Positions 1-8,257 of a stretch of DNA of 13,226 nucleotides are shown piece by piece. The stretch comes from Alphaproteobacteria bacterium (GTDB taxonomy: Bacteria > Pseudomonadota > Alphaproteobacteria > Micavibrionales > Micavibrionaceae): NCBI GenBank assembly GCA_030432775.1, contig JAUILO010000062.1:1-13226 (forward strand), in the 5' to 3' direction. The position numbers were made by a program, and so were the translations under genes. Below the pieces are notes generated by a model. It was not told where the DNA came from and did no database searches. It was given only the letters and a program-made list of their open reading frames with translations. Positions within the stretch are counted from its first letter, which is position 1, and the number at the start of each line of letters is the position of its first letter.

Positions 1-270
1 ACAATCAAAACGCTGCCCCTCAAGATCATCCATATTGTTTACAATCTGGCTAGAGCCTTCTTGCACAGTGTCTTTCAGGATATCTGCTTCCGGGCTTACC
101 TTACTTTTATCCCATTGATAGATTATCAATGATAAAGGCCGAATAGCTGCGTCAGCCAAATTATTTTCCGTCGCATCTTTAGGCGCATTCATAAATAACA
201 ATGAACCGGCTTTATATTCGATATTATTTTTCACGAAAGGGTAAAGAATGGTTTTTAACATATCAGACAT
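1..270 (-). CDS. 5' part of an unidentified protein, possibly RsmC-like methyltransferase
   Basis: This is the first 90 codons of a gene whose remainder lies beyond the left edge. The reading frame is open from the ATG at 270-268 to base 1, and an AGGA-like ribosome binding site sits about six bases before the ATG. The product starts MSDMLKTILYPFVKNN and contains AGSLLFMNAPKDA and PLSLIIYQWDKSK. The last stretch faintly recalls the N-terminal lobe of RsmC-type 16S rRNA guanine methyltransferases, which carry a similar hydrophobic strand followed by W-x-K-x-K. No SAM-binding motif is present in the visible part, so this is only a weak guess. It is not similar to IcmC/DotE, which follows icmG in Legionella. 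A 129-base gap separates it from the dotF-like gene, so it may lie outside the secretion operon. The reality of the gene is fairly secure; the function is not. Confidence 0.65.
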   Translation of the reverse strand, partial: MSDMLKTILYPFVKNNIEYKAGSLLFMNAPKDATENNLADAAIRPLSLIIYQWDKSKVSPEADILKDTVQEGSSQIVNNMDDLEGQRFDC

Positions 271-399
271 AGCAATCCTGTGCCGAATTAACGGTAGAAA
301 ATAAAATAATAAACATGAAGATCAATAAGCTGATGGCTTAATAATAGCAAGCCGGAAAGAAAATTTACGTTCAGGCTCTACTCTCTGTATTGCAAGGCC

Positions 400-1899
400 T
401 TATTGTGTAACCTGGCCTTTTGTACCTTGAATAACCCAGCGACCATTCACAAGACTGATATTTGTAATCTTGCCAATACCGTCTAAATTATCGCCAACAG
501 AAACATCGCGAATTTCTGATTGTCCTTTACGTGAAACCATTGCACTTCCGGGTTGGGCAGCTCGCAGAGACCATTGCGCACTTACAGCTGTCGCAACTTT
601 GTCTGGTGCCTTGCTTGCGCTAGATGATTTTGTGCTTGAAGACGTATTCTTGGGTTTGGACGGTGTATATTTCGGCTTGCTCGTCGATAATTTCGATACC
701 TTTTTCTCTAATGAACCAATAGCATCCTTAATCTCATCAATTTCACCGCTTGCCGAACCGCTGCCATCCATTGAATCAACTTTGTTTTCAATATGATCAA
801 GTCTTGCGAAAAGAAGGTCCAGCTTTTTATTCAAAGCAGCCATTTCCTTGGAATCAACAGCTGCACCGGAATTATCATCAAAGCCCGTCTGTGTATCCGG
901 CATCATACCCGGCATTGTGTTATTATCCATTGAAGGCATTTCGTCTTGCTGCATCATATCCGGCATTTGCGGTGTATTATCAGCCATATCTTCTGTAGGG
1001 AACTGCGAATCGTCCATTGCCGGAAAATCCATTGTATCGTCAATAGGAGGCGGAGCAGGAGTCTGAACAGCTTCAACAGTTTCGTCAACAGGTTGCCCTA
1101 GCCCTAAATCCGGCATAGGTGTAAGCACTTTATTTTCACTCGGTACTTCTGTTGCTACTTGCGGTGTCTTTTTCTGATTTTGTTTCTTTTGATTAGATGC
1201 CGGTTTCATGGACTCCATATCGAAATCAGGAGTCACAGCAATTTCATCATCTTTTTCTTCTTCGTAATATTCGCTTGAAAATTCAACATCATCGATTTTC
1301 TGCTGAATTTCATCAAACTGGTCTTTATTATTCAGAATACCGCCAGTTGGCTTACCTTTATGCGATTCGGTTTCTTTCAGGTCGCCTGTACGGCCATAAA
1401 TAACATCGCGCTGTGAAATAACACTATTAGGCTGTGGAGGCATTTGTTCTACAGGTGCCGCTGCAGGCTGCGTAGTTCCATCACCAGTCGCCGCAACTTG
1501 TGCCGGTGGTGTCGCATTTCCATCTACTGGTGCGCTTTTATCGCCGCCACCCATCATAAACATTATAACAAGCAAGCCGAATACTGCTCCGGCGCCTATA
1601 ATAACCATGGTGCCCTTTGACGTTTTCTTCTTGGCCGCAACACCATCATTGAATTCACCGTCTTCTAACTGATCATCAAATTCTTCATCAAAATCACCGT
1701 CCCATGATTCATCGCCATCTTCAAAATCTTCACCAAGCTCTTCGGCGCCGTAATCATCATAATCGTCAGTATCTATTGAATCTTCGTACTCATCACCAAG
1801 ACCATCGTCAATCTCGAGAGTCTCATCTTCATACTCGCCTAGATCACCATCCAAATCGAATTCTTCGTCTTCAATGTCAATTTTATTTTCATCTGTCAT
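400..1899 (-). CDS. dotF: DotF/IcmG-like inner-membrane component of a type IVB secretion system
   Basis: A 499-residue bitopic protein. About half of the first 89 residues are Asp or Glu, with a single Lys among them. A basic stop (AKKKTSKG) then leads into one membrane segment at about 98-118. A long Pro/Gln/Met-rich, low-complexity periplasmic linker follows to about 350, then a predicted coiled coil at about 355-405, a Ser/Lys/Thr-rich spacer, and a compact C-terminal domain at about 435-499 with WSLRAAQPGSA and ITNISLVNGRWVIQG. That layout (acidic cytosolic tail, one helix, coiled coil, small C-terminal beta domain) and the position directly after dotG fit DotF/IcmG (TraP in IncI plasmids), a core-associated T4BSS protein. 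It is much longer than Legionella IcmG (about 270 residues), mainly through the tail and linker. The ATG at 1899 follows dotG by 38 bases with no strong ribosome binding site. Identity rests on architecture and synteny rather than on strong motif identity. Confidence 0.65.
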   Translation of the reverse strand: MTDENKIDIEDEEFDLDGDLGEYEDETLEIDDGLGDEYEDSIDTDDYDDYGAEELGEDFEDGDESWDGDFDEEFDDQLEDGEFNDGVAAKKKTSKGTMVIIGAGAVFGLLVIMFMMGGGDKSAPVDGNATPPAQVAATGDGTTQPAAAPVEQMPPQPNSVISQRDVIYGRTGDLKETESHKGKPTGGILNNKDQFDEIQQKIDDVEFSSEYYEEEKDDEIAVTPDFDMESMKPASNQKKQNQKKTPQVATEVPSENKVLTPMPDLGLGQPVDETVEAVQTPAPPPIDDTMDFPAMDDSQFPTEDMADNTPQMPDMMQQDEMPSMDNNTMPGMMPDTQTGFDDNSGAAVDSKEMAALNKKLDLLFARLDHIENKVDSMDGSGSASGEIDEIKDAIGSLEKKVSKLSTSKPKYTPSKPKNTSSSTKSSSASKAPDKVATAVSAQWSLRAAQPGSAMVSRKGQSEIRDVSVGDNLDGIGKITNISLVNGRWVIQGTKGQVTQ

Positions 1900-1937
1900 G
1901 ATTTTATTATGCCGTAAAAACCTTAATAAATATATGA

Positions 1938-3248
1938 TTATCGTGCGTCTTTTTGCTCATCCACTACGGGCTCCAGGAACAAAATACCAATTGGTGTTCC
2001 TGCGTCAACAACCACAAGCGGTTCAATTGTTTGCGCTTCTTCGTCAAACAATTCACCCAGTTTTTCAGCAGCGGTTTCAACACCTGCGAAAATCTCTTCT
2101 TCGATGTCTTTTTCAAGCGTGCTTTCAACAACTGCGCCTGTACCGGTTACAACAGTCTGTGTTTCTGATTCAGCAATCGCGCCACCTAAACCTTCAACAA
2201 ATTCTGCTGCGGTCGGCAATATTATACGTGTGAAATAACGTCCATCATAGCGCGTTACAAGCCCCACATCTGCTGTGGCAGGGTTAATCGCAATTGCATC
2301 GGCATTTAAAGGAATGCCATCGACAACAATCGTTTCAAAGGTCATAACAAGGTAATCATTCATGACTTCGAAACTGCCAATCATACGGCTTCCGGCAAGC
2401 GGGCCGCTAACAAGCTGTACCAGCACAGGGCCTTCTGTATCCGAATTGGCCTGTAAGATAAGCTGACCGTATTCAATTGTACCTGAAGGGATAAGAATAT
2501 CGAGAATTTCAACATCTTCGCCTGCCTCAGCTTTGGCGTCTTCTTCGGCCTTCAAACGCTCTTCTTCTTGCTCTTCGCGCAAATCATCAAGATATTCGGC
2601 ATCGGCAATCTTCTCGGCTGCAATTGGTTGGATCTGCACAGAATCAAGAATTGATTCCATTTGTGTCACCATGCTACTGGCAAGCGCTTCGATTGCTGGC
2701 GCATTAGGGTCAGCCGGAGGCAATAAATCTTCATCTTCTTCACCAGCTTGTTGCTGGATACGTTCTTGCTGAATACGGCGCCATCTTTCAAGCGGATCTT
2801 CTTCTTCGACTTCTTCTTCCGGCAATGACAAACGTTCATCGCCAGGTCCGATAGGTGTCGGGATCGCACTGGTCTTGTTACGAATAGCGTCTTCAATTTT
2901 CTGTTGGTTGGATTCTTCAATCGCGCGTCTAAATTCCGGCGAAGCATCAGATGCACCGGGAACCTCTGTAACTTCGGAACCAGCTTTAATGAATGATTTC
3001 TGTGCATCTTGTTCTTCGCCGCCAAATAGCACAAAGATACCAATAACAACTATAAAGCCAACACCAACCGCTCCCAATTTAACGAACGGATTGTTATTCC
3101 ATAAGTCGCTTAAGGATTGACCACCGCCACCGGTATCAAAATCCTCAAACTGGATTTCATCATCAAAAAGCTCATCGCCGAAACCATCATCAGCAAAATC
3201 GTCTTCGATTTGATCGTCGATATCATTAGGATCATCACTATTGATCAT
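1938..3248 (-). CDS. dotG: DotG/IcmE, VirB10-like channel core protein of type IVB secretion
   Basis: DotG spans the envelope and forms part of the central T4BSS channel. The product has a very acidic cytosolic tail (18 Asp/Glu and no Lys/Arg in the first 38 residues), one membrane helix at about 56-76, a charged and Gln-rich periplasmic linker with helical repeats to about 245, and a C-terminal VirB10/TrbI-like domain. That domain begins near ILIPSGTIEYGQL and continues through GPLAGSRMIGSF, DGIPLNADAIAIN and a C-terminal GTPIGILFLEPV. These elements are characteristic of the DotG/TraO C-terminus. Legionella DotG exceeds 1,000 residues because of a long repeat region; this 436-residue form lacks those repeats and is closer in size to IncI TraO. 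I prefer the ATG at 3248, which has GGAG seven bases upstream and overlaps dotH by 11 bases. A GTG at 3266 would add six residues. The tight overlap implies translational coupling with dotH. Confidence 0.9.
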   Translation of the reverse strand: MINSDDPNDIDDQIEDDFADDGFGDELFDDEIQFEDFDTGGGGQSLSDLWNNNPFVKLGAVGVGFIVVIGIFVLFGGEEQDAQKSFIKAGSEVTEVPGASDASPEFRRAIEESNQQKIEDAIRNKTSAIPTPIGPGDERLSLPEEEVEEEDPLERWRRIQQERIQQQAGEEDEDLLPPADPNAPAIEALASSMVTQMESILDSVQIQPIAAEKIADAEYLDDLREEQEEERLKAEEDAKAEAGEDVEILDILIPSGTIEYGQLILQANSDTEGPVLVQLVSGPLAGSRMIGSFEVMNDYLVMTFETIVVDGIPLNADAIAINPATADVGLVTRYDGRYFTRIILPTAAEFVEGLGGAIAESETQTVVTGTGAVVESTLEKDIEEEIFAGVETAAEKLGELFDEEAQTIEPLVVVDAGTPIGILFLEPVVDEQKDAR

Positions 3249-4335
3249 CAAGGTTCTCCGCCTCACTCAACTTTGCACGAACCACGTGTCCATTATCTGA
3301 CAACAAGATAACGGGGGCATTCGACAAAGAGTATACATTCATTCCATCAGCAGATGACACAGAGCTAGACCAGCCCGGTGATAATAACTTCAATGGTGTA
3401 CGTACATATGTCTGGGAACCGACCTGATATGCCGTCGTACGCCCATCAACACCCATCACAGCCAACCTTGTAGCAGTTGGCGGCGCTACGCCATCAAGAA
3501 TAGAGCCAAGAACACCATTACCTGCCGATAAATTCAAACCACCAGTAATGAGAGGCGTTCTGGCAAACGGACCAAGCTGCGGCACTCTAGCATCAAATCT
3601 GTAATGAACAGTATCGCGGGATGTTTCGATGCGGAATAAAATCGGCGTGCTCAGTTCCAGCAAAATCACAGACATATTACCATTTGCAAACTGTGACATC
3701 GGGCTCAAAATGACTTTGCTGCCGCCCTCTTCGGAATTGATAAACTCAAAATTACCCGCCCATGAAACATGATGGATGGGCCAAGGCGCGCCTGTTGCAT
3801 CAATGAAAGAGACCACTGTAACATTACCCGGTGATACCTTAATGATCGGAAGTTCGGAGCCAGGATCAAGCGACAAGGTCTGCACAACAATTTCCGGTTT
3901 AGGATCAGGGAATACAGGAACTTCAACAGCCTGCTGTGTTTCATCGTATTTTTTAAGCAGCTTGCGAATTTCTTCTACATCAAGCGGGAATAGTCCGGTT
4001 AGCGCAGCTTCAAAAGCCTGATTACGGATAGCGCGTTTTAGCATATCACCTTCATCCAGACCATATTTATCAGTCGCATTATTACCGGAGAAATCTGCAT
4101 TCGGATTGGAAACAACCGATTGCCCGTCTCCAAGTGGAAGATCAAGACCGGGAATCTGTGTTACATCCAGATTACCGTCGCCATTATCCTTCTTAGAATC
4201 TTCAGATTGCTTGGTTGCTTTACCGATTGCTGCAAAAAAATCCTCAGGACTGTTTTGCGCGGCCGCAGAGTTCATAGCGCTAAAACACATAGCGAGCGCC
4301 AAAAACAAAGTCAGAAAAATATGCTGTCTGTTCAT
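3238..4335 (-). CDS. dotH: DotH/IcmK, periplasmic/outer-membrane core protein of type IVB secretion
   Basis: DotH (IcmK, TraN in IncI) is a VirB9-like part of the T4BSS core complex that reaches the outer membrane. The product, 365 residues from the ATG at 4335, begins with a Sec signal peptide probably cleaved after SAAA near residue 26. The middle contains EIRKLLKKYDETQQAV followed by PGNVTVVSFIDATGAPWPI, a typical IcmK segment. The C-terminal domain carries LDGVAPPTATRLAVMGVDG, YVRTPLKLLSPGW, SSADGMNVYSL and a last strand VILLSDNGHVVRAKL, all characteristic of the family. The length matches Legionella IcmK (about 360 residues). The ATG at 4335 has GAAG eight bases upstream and is favoured over a TTG at 4341. 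A possible promoter lies 44 bases upstream, so dotH may be transcribed from its own start as well as from dotI. Confidence 0.92.
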   Translation of the reverse strand: MNRQHIFLTLFLALAMCFSAMNSAAAQNSPEDFFAAIGKATKQSEDSKKDNGDGNLDVTQIPGLDLPLGDGQSVVSNPNADFSGNNATDKYGLDEGDMLKRAIRNQAFEAALTGLFPLDVEEIRKLLKKYDETQQAVEVPVFPDPKPEIVVQTLSLDPGSELPIIKVSPGNVTVVSFIDATGAPWPIHHVSWAGNFEFINSEEGGSKVILSPMSQFANGNMSVILLELSTPILFRIETSRDTVHYRFDARVPQLGPFARTPLITGGLNLSAGNGVLGSILDGVAPPTATRLAVMGVDGRTTAYQVGSQTYVRTPLKLLSPGWSSSVSSADGMNVYSLSNAPVILLSDNGHVVRAKLSEAENLDDQ

Positions 4336-4378
4336 ACCCAAAACTTCAATATCCCATTTGGTACATTACACAAAGCGG

Positions 4379-4407
4379 TTCATATGCTTCGGCAATATAC
4401 ATGACAA
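4379..4407 (-). promoter_or_regulatory. possible sigma-70-type promoter for dotH-dotG-dotF
   Basis: Reading the minus strand, TTGTCA (5 of 6 to the -35 consensus) is followed after 17 bases by TATGAA (4 of 6 to the -10 consensus). It lies in the 159-base gap between dotI and dotH, about 44 bases before the dotH ATG. The gap otherwise shows no gene or terminator. The call is from consensus matching only. Confidence 0.3.
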
Positions 4408-4494
4408 TATCGCTTCATAAAACTCATGTCACTATGGATTATGCGAAAATACACAAAAATCCATAACAATTAACGGTAATATCGGAGCAAATAC

Positions 4495-5292
4495 CTAACG
4501 CGGCGCAGCGATCCACTGCTCAATACCCACACCATTCGGTGTTTCAAGACGCGGAACCCTTACAACCACAGCTGTTACTAGCAAACGGTCAGAGCGCGTC
4601 GCAGAACCAGACTGGTACGTTAAAACCATAGGAACCTGAACAACCCACTGATAAACCCCGTTCACCTCGCCTTGCGATTGCAAAATCGGCGCACCTTGCG
4701 GCGCAGCTGTTAGCACCTGCTGGTTGGTTTCAACAATTTCGATAATACGGGAGCTTTGCAGTGCCTGCGTAAAACTTTCCCAGCCACGACGCGTAAAGTT
4801 TCGCGAGGCTTCCTGTAAACGTCTACGGTAATCATTAAAACCAAACGTCATCACTTCTGTTGAAGATTGCGCAACCCATGACATCAAAGCCGGCGTGCTT
4901 AAATTCGGCTCACTGAGCGAGATCATCGGCATCAAACGACCATCTTCTGTTGTCGCAAAGTATCTATTTTCCGGCTGGTGTACGTGAATAACAAATAACA
5001 TAGACAAAATAAGACCAATGATAATAACTGCTTCAAGCAAAGTTAAAACGAGCATCAAGCGAAAGCCGTCACGATAAAATTCATTACGCAATACCACACG
5101 CCCTAGCGAGCGGAAATCCGCCTGTGTTGCCAAAGGATCATCAACCGCTGTTACTGCCGCTTTAGATGGAGCAGCCGCAGAACCGGGCGCTCCGGAAGCA
5201 GGAGAACCCGCCTTTTTAGGCCTAAAGCTTCTCTGCTTGGCTTTTTCGCCCATAGCAGGCTTCGATGCCTTTTTTCTTCTCTCTTCACTCAT
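4495..5292 (-). CDS. dotI: DotI/IcmL, inner-membrane protein of type IVB secretion
   Basis: DotI (IcmL, TraM in IncI) forms an inner-membrane complex required for substrate transfer and has a VirB8-like periplasmic domain. The 265-residue product has a basic Lys/Arg/Ala/Pro-rich cytosolic extension of about 70 residues, then RNEFYRDGFR and one membrane helix at about 79-103. The periplasmic domain includes FGFNDYRRRLQEASRNFT, the aromatic segment RRGWESFTQAL, VYQWVVQVPMVLTYQ and a terminal GVGIEQWIAAPR, a pattern typical of DotI. Legionella DotI is about 212 residues; the extra length here is the basic N-terminus. I chose the ATG at 5292. A TTG at 5313 would add seven residues but has no better ribosome binding site. 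It is the first gene of the minus-strand block, with a good promoter candidate upstream. Confidence 0.93.
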   Translation of the reverse strand: MSEERRKKASKPAMGEKAKQRSFRPKKAGSPASGAPGSAAAPSKAAVTAVDDPLATQADFRSLGRVVLRNEFYRDGFRLMLVLTLLEAVIIIGLILSMLFVIHVHQPENRYFATTEDGRLMPMISLSEPNLSTPALMSWVAQSSTEVMTFGFNDYRRRLQEASRNFTRRGWESFTQALQSSRIIEIVETNQQVLTAAPQGAPILQSQGEVNGVYQWVVQVPMVLTYQSGSATRSDRLLVTAVVVRVPRLETPNGVGIEQWIAAPR

Positions 5293-5345
5293 GAAAATCG
5301 CCACATCAAACAAAGTTAAAGCGCATTTTACGCATTAATCTCAGC

Positions 5346-5375
5346 ATTCTAAGCTGTATATAGCCAGCATGGCAA
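5346..5375 (-). promoter_or_regulatory. candidate sigma-70-type promoter for dotI
   Basis: On the minus strand TTGCCA (5 of 6 to TTGACA) is followed after 18 bases by TAGAAT (5 of 6 to TATAAT), placing a start site near 5339, about 45 bases before the dotI ATG. It is the best sigma-70 match I see in the 221-base divergent region. The spacer contains a small inverted repeat (GCTG/CAGC). The call is from consensus matching only. Confidence 0.45.
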
Positions 5376-5466
5376 CTCTTAATCTGGACTATTGTGAATT
5401 TTATTGTTTGCGAATATTTATTATTCATTCAGATCAAAGGTTTTCTATGATTCCGATAAAAAAATG

Positions 5467-5475
5467 TGCTAAAAT
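5467..5475 (+). promoter_or_regulatory. possible extended -10 promoter for the five-gene operon
   Basis: TGCTAAAAT matches the extended -10 form TGnTATAAT with one difference. No convincing -35 box lies 16-18 bases upstream, as is common for extended -10 promoters. A start near 5482 would give a leader of about 32 bases containing GGGGA, eight bases before the ATG at 5514. The stretch before it (5381-5475) is very AT-rich. Confidence 0.3.
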
Positions 5476-5513
5476 GTAATAGGAACTATACGCGTGGCAC
5501 GGGGATATCTTGA

Positions 5514-6887
5514 ATGAACAGTTCAGGTCAGTGGAAATTGACGATTAAAAGTAAGATTCGCAATGTATTTTGCGCCTTGCTTGTTATGCTCTTAATCCCC
5601 CTCGTTCTCACCGTAAAACCGCGCGTTTCCTATGCATTTTCTTGTTGTCCAGACGTTACAAACTGTATCTGTATTGTTGCATGGCATGAAGCTACCCGTG
5701 AACTCATCCAGGAACAGCACGAACAAACCCGCGAGCATATGAGCGACGAATGGGAAAATCACCGTAATGACTACATGATTGACTGGTTCTGGAACACAAA
5801 ACTTGCGCCGGCACTACAGATGATGACCGAGCAACTTGTGACCGTCGCCATGCAACAAATGATGATTCTGGGCGCTTTTATCGACGCAGAAGAACAGCTT
5901 GAAACACAGCGATTGATTCAGGATATGACGGCAAGGGCCCATAAGGATTACCACCCAAGTCTGGGTATGTGTGAGATTGGTACGGCTACAAAAAGCCTTG
6001 CCAGCGCCAAAAGACAAGCCACCTTATCTTCTCATGCTCTTGCGCGCAGATTAATGGATCGCGAACTGGCTTCTGCTACTGACACAACCATTGCTGAAAA
6101 TCGCGATAATGACAAAAAATCCAGAATTGTTCAGTTTATTAACAGATATTGTGATGTCAAAGACAATAACAACACACTAGATCTACTTTGTGATGTCAGT
6201 GCCGCTGCCGCATACCGAAATCTAGATATCAATTACACCACGCTGATTGATTTACCGAAAACCGTACGTTTTGATACAGAAGACACAGCCGAAGGCGGAC
6301 CACTGGATAATCACGACGAAGAGATCTTCGCAATGTCGGCCAATTTATATGCGTCGAACATACCCAACCCTTTTACCGAGTCTTTCTTTAAGGACGAGCC
6401 GGATATCGAGCAAGATGGTATCGATAAAGCCTTGATACTTGATGCCAGAAGTATTGCTGCAAAACGCAGCGTTGCACAAAACTCGTATAACGCGATTGTT
6501 GGCATGAAAGCCAATGGACGCGAGAACGCCGAAGAAGTTAAAATGAATCTGGATAATGTATTAAAACAGTTCGGTATTACCGATGCTGATCAACTCAATA
6601 TTTATCTTGGCGAGCGCCCGAGTTATCATTCACAAATGGAAATTCTAACCAAAACACTATATCAACGCCCGGAATTTTATACAAATCTTTATGATAAACC
6701 TGCCAATGTTGACCGTACAGCGGCAGCTATTCAGGCAATTTCATTGATGCAGAATATGGATCATTACAACAGTCAGCTACGAAGCGAGATGCTTTTATCA
6801 GTACTGCTTGAAACAAAGCTATTGGAAGAAACAACAGCGGCAACACATATCTCGGTCCAAAACAGAATAAACAAAATAACAGAATAA
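5514..6887 (+). CDS. secreted cysteine-containing protein, tandem paralog 1 of 5 (unknown function)
   Basis: I do not recognise this family. The 457-residue product has a basic n-region (KSKIR), a hydrophobic core and a probable signal peptidase site after VSYA at about residue 41, so it should reach the periplasm or beyond. Directly after that site lies a cysteine cluster, SCCPDVTNCIC (Cys 44, 45, 51, 53), followed by a His/Glu-rich helix. The family core starts at 102 with QMMTEQLVTVAMQQMM, continues with the helix QLETQRLIQ and AHKDYHPSLGMC, and has the three family cysteines at 153, 213 and 226. The C-terminal block includes GERPSY, RPEFYTNLYDKPANV (Tyr393) and a final amphipathic helix with LRSEMLLSVLLET. 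GGGGA precedes the ATG by eight bases. It heads the operon, divergent from dotI, so a role with the T4BSS is plausible (pilus-like subunit, adhesin or core accessory) but unproven. Confidence 0.9.
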   Translation: MNSSGQWKLTIKSKIRNVFCALLVMLLIPLVLTVKPRVSYAFSCCPDVTNCICIVAWHEATRELIQEQHEQTREHMSDEWENHRNDYMIDWFWNTKLAPALQMMTEQLVTVAMQQMMILGAFIDAEEQLETQRLIQDMTARAHKDYHPSLGMCEIGTATKSLASAKRQATLSSHALARRLMDRELASATDTTIAENRDNDKKSRIVQFINRYCDVKDNNNTLDLLCDVSAAAAYRNLDINYTTLIDLPKTVRFDTEDTAEGGPLDNHDEEIFAMSANLYASNIPNPFTESFFKDEPDIEQDGIDKALILDARSIAAKRSVAQNSYNAIVGMKANGRENAEEVKMNLDNVLKQFGITDADQLNIYLGERPSYHSQMEILTKTLYQRPEFYTNLYDKPANVDRTAAAIQAISLMQNMDHYNSQLRSEMLLSVLLETKLLEETTAATHISVQNRINKITE

Positions 6888-6904
6888 ACGGAAACGGTAA
6901 TACA

Positions 6905-8257
6905 TTGATTAGAAAGTTTAAATCGAACGGAATATATCGCATGACAAGTTATGTTGTCATGGTGATGTTCTGTGTCTGCTTTCTTCTGACCGCCTTTACC
7001 TCCAAATCCTACGCTATATGTCCGGATTGTTCCGAGCCGCCACAAGAGCATACGACGACACAAACCGATTATGTTGATGCACAGCATGACGAAACAATTG
7101 AACATTTGCTCGCTGAATTTGACGATCATGAAGAATGGCTCCTTGAAACAGTGTTCAAAGAATGGCTCTTACCAATGTGGCAAATGATGACCGAGCAACT
7201 TGTGACCGTCGCCATGCAACAAATGATGATTATCGGCGCATTCTTTGATGCTAAAATACAACTTGAGACACAATTATTGCTACAAGAGCTGGATACACAG
7301 GCTCATAAGGATTACCATCCAAGTATTGGAATGTGTGTATTTGGAACAACGGTACGCAGCCTATCCAATGCCGAAAGACAAGCCGAGTTCACCACTTTTG
7401 TGCTATCCCAGCGCTCTATCGATAGGCAAATGGGCCGCAGTGGAACGGCAGCGGCAACTGGTCAGTTTCGCTCTTTTGACTCTCGCAAAACTTTGTTTAA
7501 AAAGACATTCTGTAATATTGAAGACATGGCTGGAGGTACTGTTAGTGGCGATAAGGTCGGTAGCCTTGTCTTGATATGTAATGATACGGCTGATCCTGCC
7601 AATGCGACAAGCGGACCGGATACACAAGTCAATACGGATATTGATTTCACACGCACCTATGACACGTTCCCAACCTTACAAATTGACTTTAACGATACAG
7701 ACATCACCGATGATGAGGAGAATATTTTTGCGCTCGCAAGTAATCTTTATTCACACAACATCATGACCAGAATACCGGAGGCCGGAATGAAAGATGGTGA
7801 AGGCCGCGCCGGCGTTCTTGATGTACGTGAAATTATCGCCAAGCGAAACGTCGCCGAACATTCTTTTAATAGTATTATCGGCATGAAAACACTTGGCACC
7901 GAGGAAACAGATAATAATTCAGTCGCTTACATGAAGAAGATCATTGAAAGTCTGGGTATTACAGATGCCGATATTCAAAAATTATATACTGGAGGTGATC
8001 TAGATCGCCCGAGTTACAATGCGCAGATGGAAGTTCTGACCAAACGTATATACCAACAACCCGAATTCTTTACTTCTCTTTATGATAAACCTGCCAATGT
8101 TGACCGCAAACGCGTTGCTCTAGAGGCTATTGGTTTGATGCAGGAATTTGACACATGGCAAAGTTACCTTCGTACCGAAGCGATGCTTTCAGTCTTGCTC
8201 GAAACAGAGATCATGGTTTTACAAGAAGAAGTGCAAAACAAAATTAACTTACTGTAA
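6905..8257 (+). CDS. secreted cysteine-containing protein, tandem paralog 2 of 5 (unknown function)
   Basis: A 450-residue paralog of the preceding gene, 17 bases downstream of it. I use the TTG at 6905 because it supplies the basic n-region (IRKFKSNGIYR) that the signal peptide otherwise lacks; an ATG at 6941 would leave an uncharged n-region. Cleavage is likely after KSYA at about 37, exposing ICPDC (Cys 39, 42), a CxxC pair. An Asp/Glu/His-rich helix follows to about 90. The core begins at 93 (QMMTEQLVT), with AHKDYHPSIGMC and family cysteines at 144, 203 and 225. The C-terminal block has DRPSYNAQMEVL and LYDKPANV (Tyr393). Between the second and third cysteines it has a longer Gly/Ser-rich loop than copy 1. 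Its stop codon overlaps the next start (TAATG), indicating coupling. The nucleotide sequence of its core is identical to copy 1 over 48 bases. Confidence 0.88.
   Translation: MIRKFKSNGIYRMTSYVVMVMFCVCFLLTAFTSKSYAICPDCSEPPQEHTTTQTDYVDAQHDETIEHLLAEFDDHEEWLLETVFKEWLLPMWQMMTEQLVTVAMQQMMIIGAFFDAKIQLETQLLLQELDTQAHKDYHPSIGMCVFGTTVRSLSNAERQAEFTTFVLSQRSIDRQMGRSGTAAATGQFRSFDSRKTLFKKTFCNIEDMAGGTVSGDKVGSLVLICNDTADPANATSGPDTQVNTDIDFTRTYDTFPTLQIDFNDTDITDDEENIFALASNLYSHNIMTRIPEAGMKDGEGRAGVLDVREIIAKRNVAEHSFNSIIGMKTLGTEETDNNSVAYMKKIIESLGITDADIQKLYTGGDLDRPSYNAQMEVLTKRIYQQPEFFTSLYDKPANVDRKRVALEAIGLMQEFDTWQSYLRTEAMLSVLLETEIMVLQEEVQNKINLL

Noticed and set aside
326..340. Small hairpin (TAAGC/GCTTA) in the gap after the dotF-like gene, considered as terminator
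   Set aside because: Only five pairs, AT-rich and with no adjacent U-run on the minus strand.
470..1403. Several open frames on the plus strand opposite the dotF-like gene
   Set aside because: They are antisense to a long gene with clear domain layout, lack ribosome binding sites and encode low-complexity translations without family features.
4285..4335. Lipobox-like LAMC in the DotH signal peptide
   Set aside because: Met at the -1 position is not acceptable for a lipobox, DotH is not a lipoprotein in known systems, and a normal signal peptidase I site (SAAA) follows.
6727..7129. Minus-strand open frames across the junction of paralogs 1 and 2
   Set aside because: They are the antisense of two well-supported genes and carry no recognisable motif.
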